Part shown: positions 18,541 to 28,454 of the stretch, piece by piece
Layout of the letters: each line of letters opens with the position of its first letter
How positions within the stretch are numbered: position 1 is the stretch's first letter
Assembly (NCBI GenBank): GCA_900618795.1
Contig: UYJD01000009.1
Coordinates: 431,458-495,457, forward strand
DNA: 64,000 bases
Reading direction: 5' to 3'
From: Cyanodermella asteris
Lineage: Eukaryota; Ascomycota; Lecanoromycetes; Ostropales; Stictidaceae
Notes under the pieces: model-generated
The model's input: the letters and a program-made list of their open reading frames with translations, nothing else
What the model was told of the DNA's origin: nothing
The model's database searches: none
Position numbers and translations under genes: made by a program

Positions 18541-21500
18541 AGAGAAAAGCCGATGACGATTCACGATCTTGCACATGACTGAAGACGGACGAGCAATCTG
18601 GGAAGGGGTAACAAAAGTCGGATTATGTCTTTGCTAATGAAAGAGCATTCGTATAATAAACAGCCACGATATGAAATGTGGCAAGCATGTATGACAAAAA
18701 AAGTGCAGCACCGAAAGAACGCACGGTGCATCGCCGTGGTCTCGCGCTCAGCATCGGGATCGGGGTTACCAGGGATTCGGATTGAGGTGATACACTGCAC
18801 GTGCATGGTGGAAGGATGGTCCGTGGAAGTGATGGTTCGCATGCACGTCAGCCTGGGAGATGTCGCACGACGAGCAATATTCATTATCATTGAGCTTGCA
18901 GGTTGATCGACGGTGTCGTATATTTTCACTGACTTGATATTGTCGTATTCCATGCCCAGGAGGGTAATTGGTGGCGACGCACCAGTGTATCAACCTTCGC
19001 TCGAGAATCGTGATTCTTCGCCGTAGTCGAAGCTCATGGCCAGTGGGATTTACGTACGTCGATTACAAGCGCGGAGACATGGATTCCTTCCCACTTAGAA
19101 TCCACTCCAAAAGGTCAATGCCAGGAGCGTAGACCTATACCTGTGCGAGAGTTTCGCAACAAGTCGGTCGCAGCGGATGCAAGTTGACGCTCTGCTCCGA
19201 CTTTGAGATTATCTGTTCGCGCATCGTCTGTTCGCGTGAGTTCAACCCACACACAATATGGTGCCTCTTGCTACGCTCATGGACTGACATCTGGACGGCT
19301 TCCTTCCGCAAATCTTCACGGACAGCCTTCGAGATCTGCACCGCCGTACCAAGCGACTGGGATGCGACGTCGAGCCGGCTCCATATCTCAATCGCATCAC
19401 GGTTGACGAACCCAGCTCATGCCAGAAAAACGCGAAAGGGCACGCGTCGCTGCCGCGCACGAGCATGAAGCGTGTCGAAAATTGGGCTGATGTGGTTGGA
19501 TGGGGCTAGCGATAATGAGCATCCACCTACACTGGTTCTTGGCTGTGAAGTCGGAAGGATCGACCAAAAGAATAGTCTCGCTGACCACGCTTGATGCGAA
19601 ACAAGCGTCTTGCGAGAGCCGTCCCACGCCCGTTCCGCACACCAAGAGCTGACCCATGTGGCCAGCAGCGAATCAGATGGCTGTGCCTGAAAAAAGTCGC
19701 CCCTTTTCCCGCCGACCGTGCACAGAGTCCGGCTCCACCGTTCCCTCCCTTGCTCTGAAACGGGGAACCGAACTACAGGAAAGTCAGGAACAGGCCAGCC
19801 TTTGCACCGCGCACTACGCACCGCCCGTCGATGGAGAAGAAAAAAAAAACCAGGCAGAAAGGAGTTTCGCCATCGACGCACAGCAACGCGATGAAACAAG
19901 TAGTTGCGGTGGAAGAGCCTGCTGTCGGCTCTGGCTGCAGGGACTCGACTGCGGTAATGCTGTCTTTGGGTGCCGCAACTTGGCTGCATCGGCGGATATG
20001 CATAGAGAATACCGGTCTGCAGCGTGTCCGTGTCTACCTGAAGCGTGGCGGACAACGATACTGGACCAACACGCAATAAACACTCATGAGGCACCGAGAT
20101 CAGCCCGTCCATGCCCGACCGTCGTACGACGTGCATTGGTGCTGCTGCCGAGGCGTTTCTCGCGCTGTGAAGTGCGGTCTGATGGATCTTTATTCGGCGA
20201 GCGAGACAGCGGTTGGCGGCAGGAATCGACCACACAGACGGCCGCCATGGGATTCACCAAGTCGATTCGCGGTTGATGTCATGCCACGGAGAGGTCAGAC
20301 AAGGATTGACAGTTCAACAGCCGGTTTATCGATTAGGGGCTTAAGCACGTTAGGCTCGGAGGGAGGGAACGTTTTGGCAGTTGGGTGGACTTGTGGCGCG
20401 TGGCCGTTACCGGGGTTGATCCATCAATCAATCACACGGCAAGGGGTGGACGACGAAAAATAAGTAGATGGTAATCCTTAGCCCACAGAGACTGATCTCT
20501 GCAGGAAGATGTTTTCGAAGGAAGAAGAAGAGTGTTCGGTAGAGTTACCTTCTGCCCGCCGGTGCAACTTAAGATCGAAACGTGCTTCAGCTGGAGCAAG
20601 GGATAAGCTTGAACTCATCGGTAGCTCGACTGCTCAACAGGGATTGTGATAATTTTCGCATCGGGCCAGGAGGTTCTCTCTACTTACTACATATAGCCTC
20701 TCCATCGGAGCAGTGTTGTACTTCCGCAGAGGCTGATCCTTCTGCGATGGCACCAGAGGTATGTATGTATGTGATGCAGCGCAGTAGTGGTCGATCTGAT
20801 GTAAATACATGTATCTCGCAGCTGGATTATTGTGGCTCGATGCAATGGCATGCGTCGAGACACTCAGGGAGTAGTAGGCAGAGCGGGCAGCGGTGGCGTG
20901 CAGAAGCCGTCTACATACTATACGACGCAGAGAAGGTGTGAGGCGCTCGTCGACGATAGGGTGTTGGAAGAAGATGTTGTCTGCGGAGGCCAAAGCGCAA
21001 TTGAGTGCAGACAGGGGCTGTGACACTAAGTAGTACTAGTCGAAGCAACTGGGATGGTGAGATGCAGTCATCATCATGGCCGTCCAAGGAAGCAGAGCCG
21101 GCGGTGCGGATCAGCTTGTTAGGCGCATCTAATTGCTCTCGCCCGAAATTGGCCCTGGGTTTTGCAAAGCAACCACAATTCGTCTGCCACTGCACCCTCC
21201 CACCCTGTCTCGCTCAGTCTGTCTCTGGCCTGCGTGGAATCCTGTCCTGTTCTGTCCGTTGACAACTACTTGCTCTCTGTTTTGCCTCTGCCTCGCCAGG
21301 TAACAAAGTCCTAGTCCCGACTCACGACTCGGCGTCGTCTGCCCAACTCCCATCCACCAGGCCTGTCATCTTTCACCCTGCCTCGACCTCGACCTCGACC
21401 GCGACCTCGAGCTTCTCCTTCGTTTCAGCATCAGCCTGCAATCCTTACCTCACAACGGCCGCACGAGGCTCAGCACAGCACCTGCCCGCCTGGCTCTGCG

Positions 21501-21938
21501 GCATCACCCCGGCACAGCGATCTCCCACCACGCCTGAGCCCCTGATTGTCCACGGTTCACTGCAACATTCTTGCATTCCACTCCACCCACGCGGTTCGCC
21601 GTGCACATCAGCAACATCCCTCTGGGCGTCCCCAGGTTTGCGCTGGCGTTATCGTGCAACCCCCTGCTCGGTTCAGCCTTCTACAATACACTCATCGAGC
21701 GTCGTCGACTCCACAAAAGCACACCAGCCACGCATCTTCCGCGTTGTCAAGAGACGGTCAAAAATAATTTGGAAACACGGTACTGCAAGTGCACAGCCGC
21801 CAGGCAATATTCCAGCAAGCCAAGGAGGAATGCGAAGCTAAAGAGGCGTCCCAATTCGGCCTCCGTTGATACTACCGCGTTTTCGGCGGGACTGTTCGAC
21901 CCTCATCACGCCTTCAAGCAACGCACCTATCCGTTATA
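18541..21938. other. Long gene-free region including a probable 5' leader
   Basis: About 3.4 kb without a supportable gene. The longest ORF (19417-20235 minus, 272 aa) is Arg/Ser/Cys-rich with no domain and overlaps several equally long open frames. From about 21180 to 21930 the plus strand is C/T-rich (CCTCGACCTCGACCTCGACC-type hexamer repeat near 21385), typical of promoter and long 5' UTR sequence of filamentous fungi, and leads directly to the ATG at 21939. Upstream short ORFs (21546, 21571) could be uORFs. Confidence 0.45.
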
Positions 21939-24900
21939 ATGAACGTGTTCAGGTCACGGAAAAAGTCCGTCGGCGAGTTCGATGCAGTAAAGCGGCCCTC
22001 AATCGACGAAGCACCACCAATGCCGAAGAATTCCCGCGGCCTTTTTGGGAGGAGGAAGAATGCTCCCGAGCCGAAACAGCCCTCGATAGATCTTTCCGCC
22101 GCCCTGCCGTCCGACAATGAATTCAGAACCAGTCTCATCATGCCGAACCTGTCGCAACGGTTCAGCATGCTTCGGGAGCAGGATGACCCAAAATCGAAGC
22201 TTGGTAAGGCCAGCGACGACAGCGTATTGTTTCCCAAGCGACACTCTCGACTCAACCTCTTCGACGGAGGACTTGACGACATTGCAGAGGTTTCGTCCCT
22301 CGCCGGCTCTTTCAGACCACCTTTCGCTCAAGAAGGTCGAGCATCGTATGCCTCAGACGGCGGCTACGATTCGGATGGCGGTGCATCGACCCACGGTTCA
22401 ATAATGAGCCGCGCGAAGCCCGGCCAAGGCAACAAGTTCTTCGGTGGACGACAGAAGGTCTACAAAATCCCGACCAACGGTGCAGCATCGAAGAGCAACA
22501 GTCGACCCGGCAGCGCCGGCCGGACCAGGGCTATGGGCAGGGCCGTCTACGAGGATGACATTTCCACATCGCTCTGGCAAAAGTTGAAGGCAGAAGAGAG
22601 GTCGAAGCAGTCATTCGACTTGGATTCTAATGACAGAATTAGCGACGGACGCAGATCGCCATCATCAAGTGGATACAATCGAAACCGCGAGACGGCATCT
22701 TCAACAAACTCGAATGAACGAAATTCATCAGCCGCCACATCTCTGACGTCCATGGCCGACAACACAGGTAACTCGATGATCAAGGACGGAGCCCGCGACA
22801 GGCCACTGAATAAGAGATTGTACGGCCAGGGAATCGACCAGCAAGTCCACGAGCAACAGTCACTGGCACTCCAACGCCTCAACTCGGTTCGCAACGCTCG
22901 AGGCGGCTTTCAGACATTGGCTCCGGCTCGCGCTCCCAGTAGCGCCTCACGACCGGGAGCCATCTCCGCTGCAGCTTCCGTGTCCAGTCTGCGGTCAGGC
23001 AGTCCGTCTCCCGCACTCGGACCTACAAATGGCTTTGACTTCGGTCTGGGAGAAAAACAGCCGGGCGTGCTCAACACCCGCGACATCGACTCTGGATACC
23101 AAGGTTCGCCGAACTTTACTCCTCCCATCAGCCCCAACGCCGATCCCACGCTGGCGGCACATCTCGACCCAAACGATCTGGGCAAGGCAACTGCATCCGG
23201 CGCCTTCAATAAGCCAAAGGCACGCTACGACGAGCAGCAATTCGCCCAGCGCCAGGTCCAGCTCCAAGAAGGTCGCGACACTCCGGTTCAGTCAAACTCA
23301 AGATCCGAAACGCCAAACGAGCCAGGCCCGAACAGATTGCGACAAGATTCAGATGCCAGTGTTGGCACGAGCAGACAGACAAATGTCTCGCGGCTCTCTA
23401 ACGGCAGAAGCGTCAGTAGAGAGCGTAACTCTAGCAAGCGCATCACCGGGCAGGCTGTGAATGGACACTACCTGGCAGACAATAGCGACAGTGAGGATAA
23501 ACAGCACTCGCGACTCAGAGTTACAAAGTCCACAGAGTCTTTCGCCCAGGATCGACGATACGCATCGAGCCAGTCCAACAATCCCTCACAACATGACATA
23601 CATCCGGCTCTGCGAAGACCAATTCAGGAGGAAGATGAAACCGAACAGCACTACGCATCGAACGGCCAAAATTACGAGTCACCAACACCAGGCCACACGG
23701 CAGGTGGATTGAGTGACATGGTGAAGGGCCATCTTAGGAATGTGAGCGATGCATCGTCGGTGTACCCCGACTCCGAGCCTCCAGAGAAGAGATACGACAC
23801 CTCTCCGCCACGAAGCTACAATGCGGATCCCGAACCTGCCAGCCCAGAAGCCAATCTGGCAGAGCGAACTAAGCAGATGCTTGATACAGCCAGACGCGTC
23901 CGGCCTGACTCTACCACGCAAGACGTTACATCGCCAACAAGGGCACCGCCAGCTCCACCACTACGACAGCAGCTTTCTGTCGACGAGATGGTGGGCAGAG
24001 GCCACGCAAGAGGTCCAAGTATCGAGACTCAGCAAGAACGAGATGCGTTTGCCGACGAATTGGCGGAGCGTCGACGACAAGTTCAAGAGAAGCTCAGGAG
24101 TATCGAAGAGAGCCGCAAACAAACAGAGGGAGAGGGCTGGAACCACGAACCAAGCCCGGGCAAGGGTCTGATCAAGAAGAGTAGTAAAGGCTCTTTGGCC
24201 GAGACCAGCGGTCCTCTCGGCAAATTCAAGAAGTTCATACCCGGATCTGCCTCAGGCTCAGGAGCAACAACGCCCATTGCCGAGCCCGACTCGCCGCCTC
24301 ATTTCCCTCATCGACCCTCTGATAACAACCTCCAGGGGAGAGCTGCTGCCGCGGCCAGCTCCAGCGACAAACCCGCCATGCGCGACCGTGACATTGCTGC
24401 CGAACGACGAGCCCGTCATGCTGAAGCACTCAAATCACCTCGAGGAACCGGAGCTCCTCCACCTCGAGGACGCGTTGATGCACGCCGACAGCAGTTCGCT
24501 GGGCCATCGGGTTCCACGACAGCCGATTTCAGTGAGCGTGTGAATGCAAACCCTGACCAGGGAAAGCCACACTTTCATCCTGCTGGTCGTGCCCGCCACT
24601 ACTCGCCCCCACGAGCTAACCAGACCCCCGATCAAAAGCCAGTTTTCCCTCCACAGACCCAGGGTCGGTCACCAAGAACAGGCAACAACAGTCCTTTCCA
24701 ACGACAAGCAAGCTCGGAACGGTCCAACATGATTGCGCCCCCTACCGCTCGCGGTCAGAGCCCTGGTGTTGGCATGCAGCAGCTCAGTTCGCCGAATGGC
24801 GGGGGTGCTCAGATGATCACACCAGGCACATTCCCACCTCCCGTTGGTAGTCCCAATGGTGGTGCCGTCCCGTCCACAGAAGCAAAGTACGTTGCAGCTA

Positions 24901-25235
24901 GGAAACGCAGTGTATCGAAAGCAGACATCTCGACGCCGACTTTCCTGTCGGGTACCTACGACACTCGCGGTGCGGTCGACCTACCACCTGGAGCTAGCCT
25001 TGAAAATGGAATGGCCGAAGTTCGCGCAGCAGAAGCTGCAGCTAGCCCTCCGCCAGTGCCTCCCATCAATCCTCGTCGTCGCGCAATGGGCGCAATCAAG
25101 ACTCTGACGAGAAGCAACGCAGGAAGTCCCGAGAACGACGCCAACTCAAGGGGTGGTAGTCCCGCCGCTCTGAGACGACAGCAGAGCGAGGGAAGAAATC
25201 TTCGCGGTGCCAACAGTCCCGTGAAAGGATATTGA
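21939..25235 (+). CDS. Large Ser/Pro-rich disordered protein, 1098 aa
   Basis: A single intronless exon. The protein starts MNVFRSRKKSVGEFDAVKRP and is rich in Ser, Pro, Asn, Gln and Arg throughout, with many S/T-P and RxxS sites. The least disordered parts are the N-terminal 110 residues (SAALPSDNEFRTSLIMPNLS, DDSVLFPKRHSRLNLFDGG), the segment near 190-225 (VYEDDISTSLWQKLKAEERS) and a charged helix that may form a coiled coil at about 695-730 (ERDAFADELAERRRQVQEKL). There is no catalytic domain or membrane segment. Proteins of this build are often cell-polarity or cortical scaffolds, but that is a guess; no family recognised. A long C/T-rich leader precedes it. Confidence 0.85.
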   Translation: MNVFRSRKKSVGEFDAVKRPSIDEAPPMPKNSRGLFGRRKNAPEPKQPSIDLSAALPSDNEFRTSLIMPNLSQRFSMLREQDDPKSKLGKASDDSVLFPKRHSRLNLFDGGLDDIAEVSSLAGSFRPPFAQEGRASYASDGGYDSDGGASTHGSIMSRAKPGQGNKFFGGRQKVYKIPTNGAASKSNSRPGSAGRTRAMGRAVYEDDISTSLWQKLKAEERSKQSFDLDSNDRISDGRRSPSSSGYNRNRETASSTNSNERNSSAATSLTSMADNTGNSMIKDGARDRPLNKRLYGQGIDQQVHEQQSLALQRLNSVRNARGGFQTLAPARAPSSASRPGAISAAASVSSLRSGSPSPALGPTNGFDFGLGEKQPGVLNTRDIDSGYQGSPNFTPPISPNADPTLAAHLDPNDLGKATASGAFNKPKARYDEQQFAQRQVQLQEGRDTPVQSNSRSETPNEPGPNRLRQDSDASVGTSRQTNVSRLSNGRSVSRERNSSKRITGQAVNGHYLADNSDSEDKQHSRLRVTKSTESFAQDRRYASSQSNNPSQHDIHPALRRPIQEEDETEQHYASNGQNYESPTPGHTAGGLSDMVKGHLRNVSDASSVYPDSEPPEKRYDTSPPRSYNADPEPASPEANLAERTKQMLDTARRVRPDSTTQDVTSPTRAPPAPPLRQQLSVDEMVGRGHARGPSIETQQERDAFADELAERRRQVQEKLRSIEESRKQTEGEGWNHEPSPGKGLIKKSSKGSLAETSGPLGKFKKFIPGSASGSGATTPIAEPDSPPHFPHRPSDNNLQGRAAAAASSSDKPAMRDRDIAAERRARHAEALKSPRGTGAPPPRGRVDARRQQFAGPSGSTTADFSERVNANPDQGKPHFHPAGRARHYSPPRANQTPDQKPVFPPQTQGRSPRTGNNSPFQRQASSERSNMIAPPTARGQSPGVGMQQLSSPNGGGAQMITPGTFPPPVGSPNGGAVPSTEAKYVAARKRSVSKADISTPTFLSGTYDTRGAVDLPPGASLENGMAEVRAAEAAASPPPVPPINPRRRAMGAIKTLTRSNAGSPENDANSRGGSPAALRRQQSEGRNLRGANSPVKGY

Positions 25236-26388
25236 AGTTCGATAGGTTTTCATGAATCATGCATTCAGCCTGACAGCAGCGGCGAATGACGGCTGCTACA
25301 ACTTTGATCAACCGAAATTTTGAGGCTCATTACTTCTTTTATAGGCTTACGAAGCTTTGCTAGCATCTACTTGTCGGTAGCCTCGATGGCATCGGACACC
25401 ATCACTTCTTTTGTGAGCTGCAATTCTAGCTTCAGTTGTGGTTTTCAGTCGTTTCAAGCAGGCGCTAGCAATGGCGTAACACAGGCATCATACACAAACA
25501 CACACCCAGCGATGTGTTTCTCGGTTTTATTTGGCAAATTCGACGTCTCGGGACATACAAAGCGGTGAAAAGGGAAAGGAAATCATGAATGAGGAAATGC
25601 AAAGACTGACGTTGAGATTCTGTTAAGCTGGATTGCTTTACTTCAGAGATAGTTTCTCCCTAAAACGGTCGGCCATCGGCTCGCATAGCTTGTACAAACA
25701 TATCGAAGGTACTATCACTATGAATGTGTATATGATATCAGTGACATTCCTTGTTGCAGCCACGTTCCGTTGTCTTTGGCCATGGTCGTAGACGCTACAG
25801 TGCTAGATCGTCCTGCCGGCAAGAGATATCAGGGTCACCAAACTTGACGCGAGCAGACAAAACTTGGATCTCCATGAACGAGCAAATCCCACTTCAATTT
25901 GAGAGGGTGGATGCAAACTAGCTTCAGCCGCAACAGGTATAGCTAAAATGATACGAGGCACAAACGATGTCCACACCCGTAGCCCACCCCCAAATGCCTA
26001 CAAACGCACCGAATTCGGCACCCACAAACACCAACCACGATTTCCAAAAGCCAGCCCAGGTATGCAGTGTCTCCGCACAGTCCCATGTCAGGTACGCAGC
26101 CACTCGGCAGCCTTCCAAGCCCTCCTCCTTGCTCCAAGCTCGCGACAGCGACGTCAAGAGAAAACATGCCCTCTCGTCGGTTTTTTTCGTTTTCTTTTTT
26201 CGAGAAACGCACAAATCGCGCATCAGCTCCCCTCCCTCCACTCGGAGCAGGGTTTGCTGGCGGCGTCATTATTGCATATGAACTTCGTCTGTCGGTAGAT
26301 ACATTAGGTAGGTGACCAAAAGTCGATCGGAACCTCGGAGCCTTGGTATGGGTTTTTAACGCACAAATACCGCAGATCTGGCTTGGGG

Positions 26389-26413
26389 NNNNNNNNNNNN
26401 NNNNNNNNNNNNN
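26389..26413. other. Assembly gap (25 N)
   Basis: Run of 25 ambiguous bases flanked by G-rich sequence (GGCTTGGGG on the left, GGCGGGG on the right), so a hard-to-sequence G tract is plausible. Confidence 0.98.
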
Positions 26414-27518
26414 GGCGGGGAGTAGTGAGTGATGGGCTCCGGATGGGAATAATGATGGATGCGCGTGGCTTTGCCGACGGGATAGAATGAGCGGATTAGA
26501 TCGCGTGGGGAGTCTACCTTATTTGCGAGCTTTATTTTTTAACTTGCTCTTGAGATTGTTTTTAAAATGCATGGTTTCGACGTCTTCTCCTTTTTTTCAA
26601 TCTCGATGTACTGTTGTCGTTCTTTCTTCCCCTTTTTTTTCTGTGCTTGTTGTGGTTTCTGGGCGAATTGCGGCAATTGTGCTGCTGGAGCCGTCGGCAA
26701 AGCCCACGTGCCCTGTCTCCCTGTATGTACGCAGAAACCACGCGGAACTGTCCGGCTTGTGGCTTTGCCGATAAGGCGAAGAGGATTTGAAGGCAAAAAG
26801 GTAGCCTGATGTACTCAAATTCCCATGTGCGATCCTGGAAAACCACCTCATTGCATCTGACGGCCGGCCTATCCATGAAGTTCTGCTCGTTTTTGCTAGG
26901 ATCGGCATAAGCATAGAAAGACCGTGATATCTTCAAAGGACATCAATCGGATCCGAAGCCCCGCAAAGAATCACGACAGGATGTTACAAACGGCATCTCT
27001 CGTTGCCCAGACGCTAGCAAAGTTACACTTCTGGCTGAAACTTTTTTCAGGTTGCCATCGTGGCGATCGGCGAGCTCGCCATCTTATCAAAGTCTTCATC
27101 ATCAAGGCGACCAGTCCAGATCTCAGAGCCATTATGAGATTGAATGAGCCTCAGAACCGAAAAGCCGAGCTCGGACTCTGAGATAACTTGCAGCTTTGAT
27201 CGAGATGCCACGGGAACAACATGAGATCTGGCTGACCACACAAGGATTTAGAGACCGAGCTTTGATCATGGATCACCTACAATTAGGTGTAATGTTCGAT
27301 CTGTTGGTCGCGAATGCGCCCACCTCTATAGAGACTAGCAGTTCCTTGTCTCTGGGCCCTAAAGAGGCGCCAGCAGTAGCTGAACAAGGAACGCTCAAGT
27401 CGGATCGATCACCTGCCATCGTATCCGGTGGTCACCACCACTGATCGACCCCTGCTATACGGGGTCCCTGATAGACCTTGCCCGGTCAGCTTTTTCACGA
27501 GCAGGGTGGTGTGAACTG

Positions 27519-27528
27519 GGAACGTTCC
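27519..27528. promoter_or_regulatory. Heat-shock-element-like palindrome upstream of the metallothionein
   Basis: GGAACGTTCC is a perfect 10-bp palindrome containing GAAnnTTC, two inverted units of a heat-shock element, about 300 bp before the metallothionein ATG. Yeast CUP1 is known to respond to Hsf1; a similar role here is inference. Confidence 0.25.
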
Positions 27529-27695
27529 TTCTCGGCCCAGGGTCCCTTTCGGCATGGAAGCGGGGCCCGAATTTGGGGAATGACCACCCCCATCCAACCC
27601 CATTTCTGGATCCCGTCCTTTGCGGCCAAAAAGCCGCAGTAGTAGTGTGTGTGAAACGTGACTCGGCGACGCACAAAAAACGCATGTTCGTTTGG

Positions 27696-27706
27696 GTATA
27701 TATATC
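27696..27706 (+). promoter_or_regulatory. TATA box of the metallothionein gene
   Basis: GTATATATATC lies about 126 bp before the metallothionein ATG. A leader of about 95 nt, rich in CCAC/ACAC and A/C, follows, as is usual for strongly induced fungal genes. Assigned by position. Confidence 0.6.
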
Positions 27707-27831
27707 GTGACCACGCCCCGCCTGTTTCGATCTCACTTGCATCCACGCGCTGAATAACAAAGAACTGTCTCAACCCCCACCAAACATACTATCCACACCA
27801 AAAACTTTCTCACCAACTACCACACCTCACA

Positions 27832-27957
27832 ATGGGTAGGCTGCCCCATGGAAAAGTTGTCTAACGTGATCTTTTGCTGATTGTGGTCTTTATAGGTCCC
27901 TGCAACTGCTCCTGCGGCGACAACTGCGGCTGCGAAGCCGGAAAGTGCAACTCTTAA
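27832..27957 (+). CDS. Short copper metallothionein, 21 aa, spliced
   Basis: Exon 1 is only ATGG (27832-27835). A 60-nt intron follows (27836-27895, donor GTAGGC, branch CTAAC at 27860, acceptor TATAG). Exon 2 (27896-27957) completes MGPCNCSCGDNCGCEAGKCN plus a final Ser and a stop. Six cysteines in a CxCxC-x3-CxC-x4-C pattern out of 21 residues, with Gly, Asn and Lys and no aromatics, define a fungal class metallothionein like the Neurospora copper metallothionein (about 25 aa, seven Cys). It should bind Cu(I) in the cytosol. The gene has a TATA box, an A/C-rich leader and a further intron in its 3' UTR. The copper-fist regulator at 55-56.5 kb is a plausible activator. Missing one Cys relative to the best-known examples; otherwise a confident call. 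Confidence 0.88.
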
Positions 27958-28002
27958 GTGCACCGCTTCATTCCCATCTACGTGATACGGATATCCATGA
28001 TG

Positions 28003-28062
28003 GTAAGCTCACTACACGACTGTTGCTACCCAAACACACATGGAGCTAACAAGAACTCGCAG
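28003..28062 (+). other. Intron in the metallothionein 3' UTR
   Basis: 45 nt after the stop codon stands a textbook intron: donor GTAAGC, branch GCTAAC at 28045, acceptor CGCAG, 60 nt long, the same length as the coding intron. It lies in the presumed 3' UTR. Presence of the signals is seen; splicing is inferred. Confidence 0.6.
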
Positions 28063-28454
28063 ACGTTGAGAGATTGAGCTCTTACAGAGGTCATTCGAAA
28101 CGATGTCGGATGTCTGTTTGTCCGTGGACGTGGGCCATATACTTCTGAATTGATACCCTTTATTTCTTGATTTGTCTTTCACTCTGCTTACTGTTGTCAT
28201 ACCGTGCGTGATTGACTACTGGCGTCTTGAACTACGAAATCGGCTGAAGAAAGGACGTTGACGCGGCTACGTTGCATCACTACGTGCCCAATAGGTCGCA
28301 ATGAATCGATTTAGGCCGGTCCAGTGAATCCGACTTGGGCGTTCATCATGCCTTGCACATTTGCGCAGCTAACTACGCAGACGGCCTGATATATCTCGGA
28401 GCCTGAATTCAGCATGCAGCATACTCCGACACAACAAAGCTCTCCTTCAAACAA
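28063..28454. other. Convergent intergenic region
   Basis: Holds the 3' ends of the metallothionein transcript and the NRPS-like gene. No gene seen. Confidence 0.45.

Larger units (their letters stand above)
25236..27695. other. Gene-free region with an assembly gap
   Basis: No supportable gene in about 2.4 kb. Several T-rich runs (26180-26200, 26533-26640) produce hydrophobic spurious ORFs on both strands. A short unsequenced gap is inside it. The last part (27480-27695) is the likely metallothionein promoter. Confidence 0.4.

Noticed and set aside
19417-20235. 272-codon open frame on the minus strand in the long gene-free region
   Set aside because: Arg/Ser/Cys-rich without domain, overlapped by equally long frames on both strands, no supporting splice or promoter signals.
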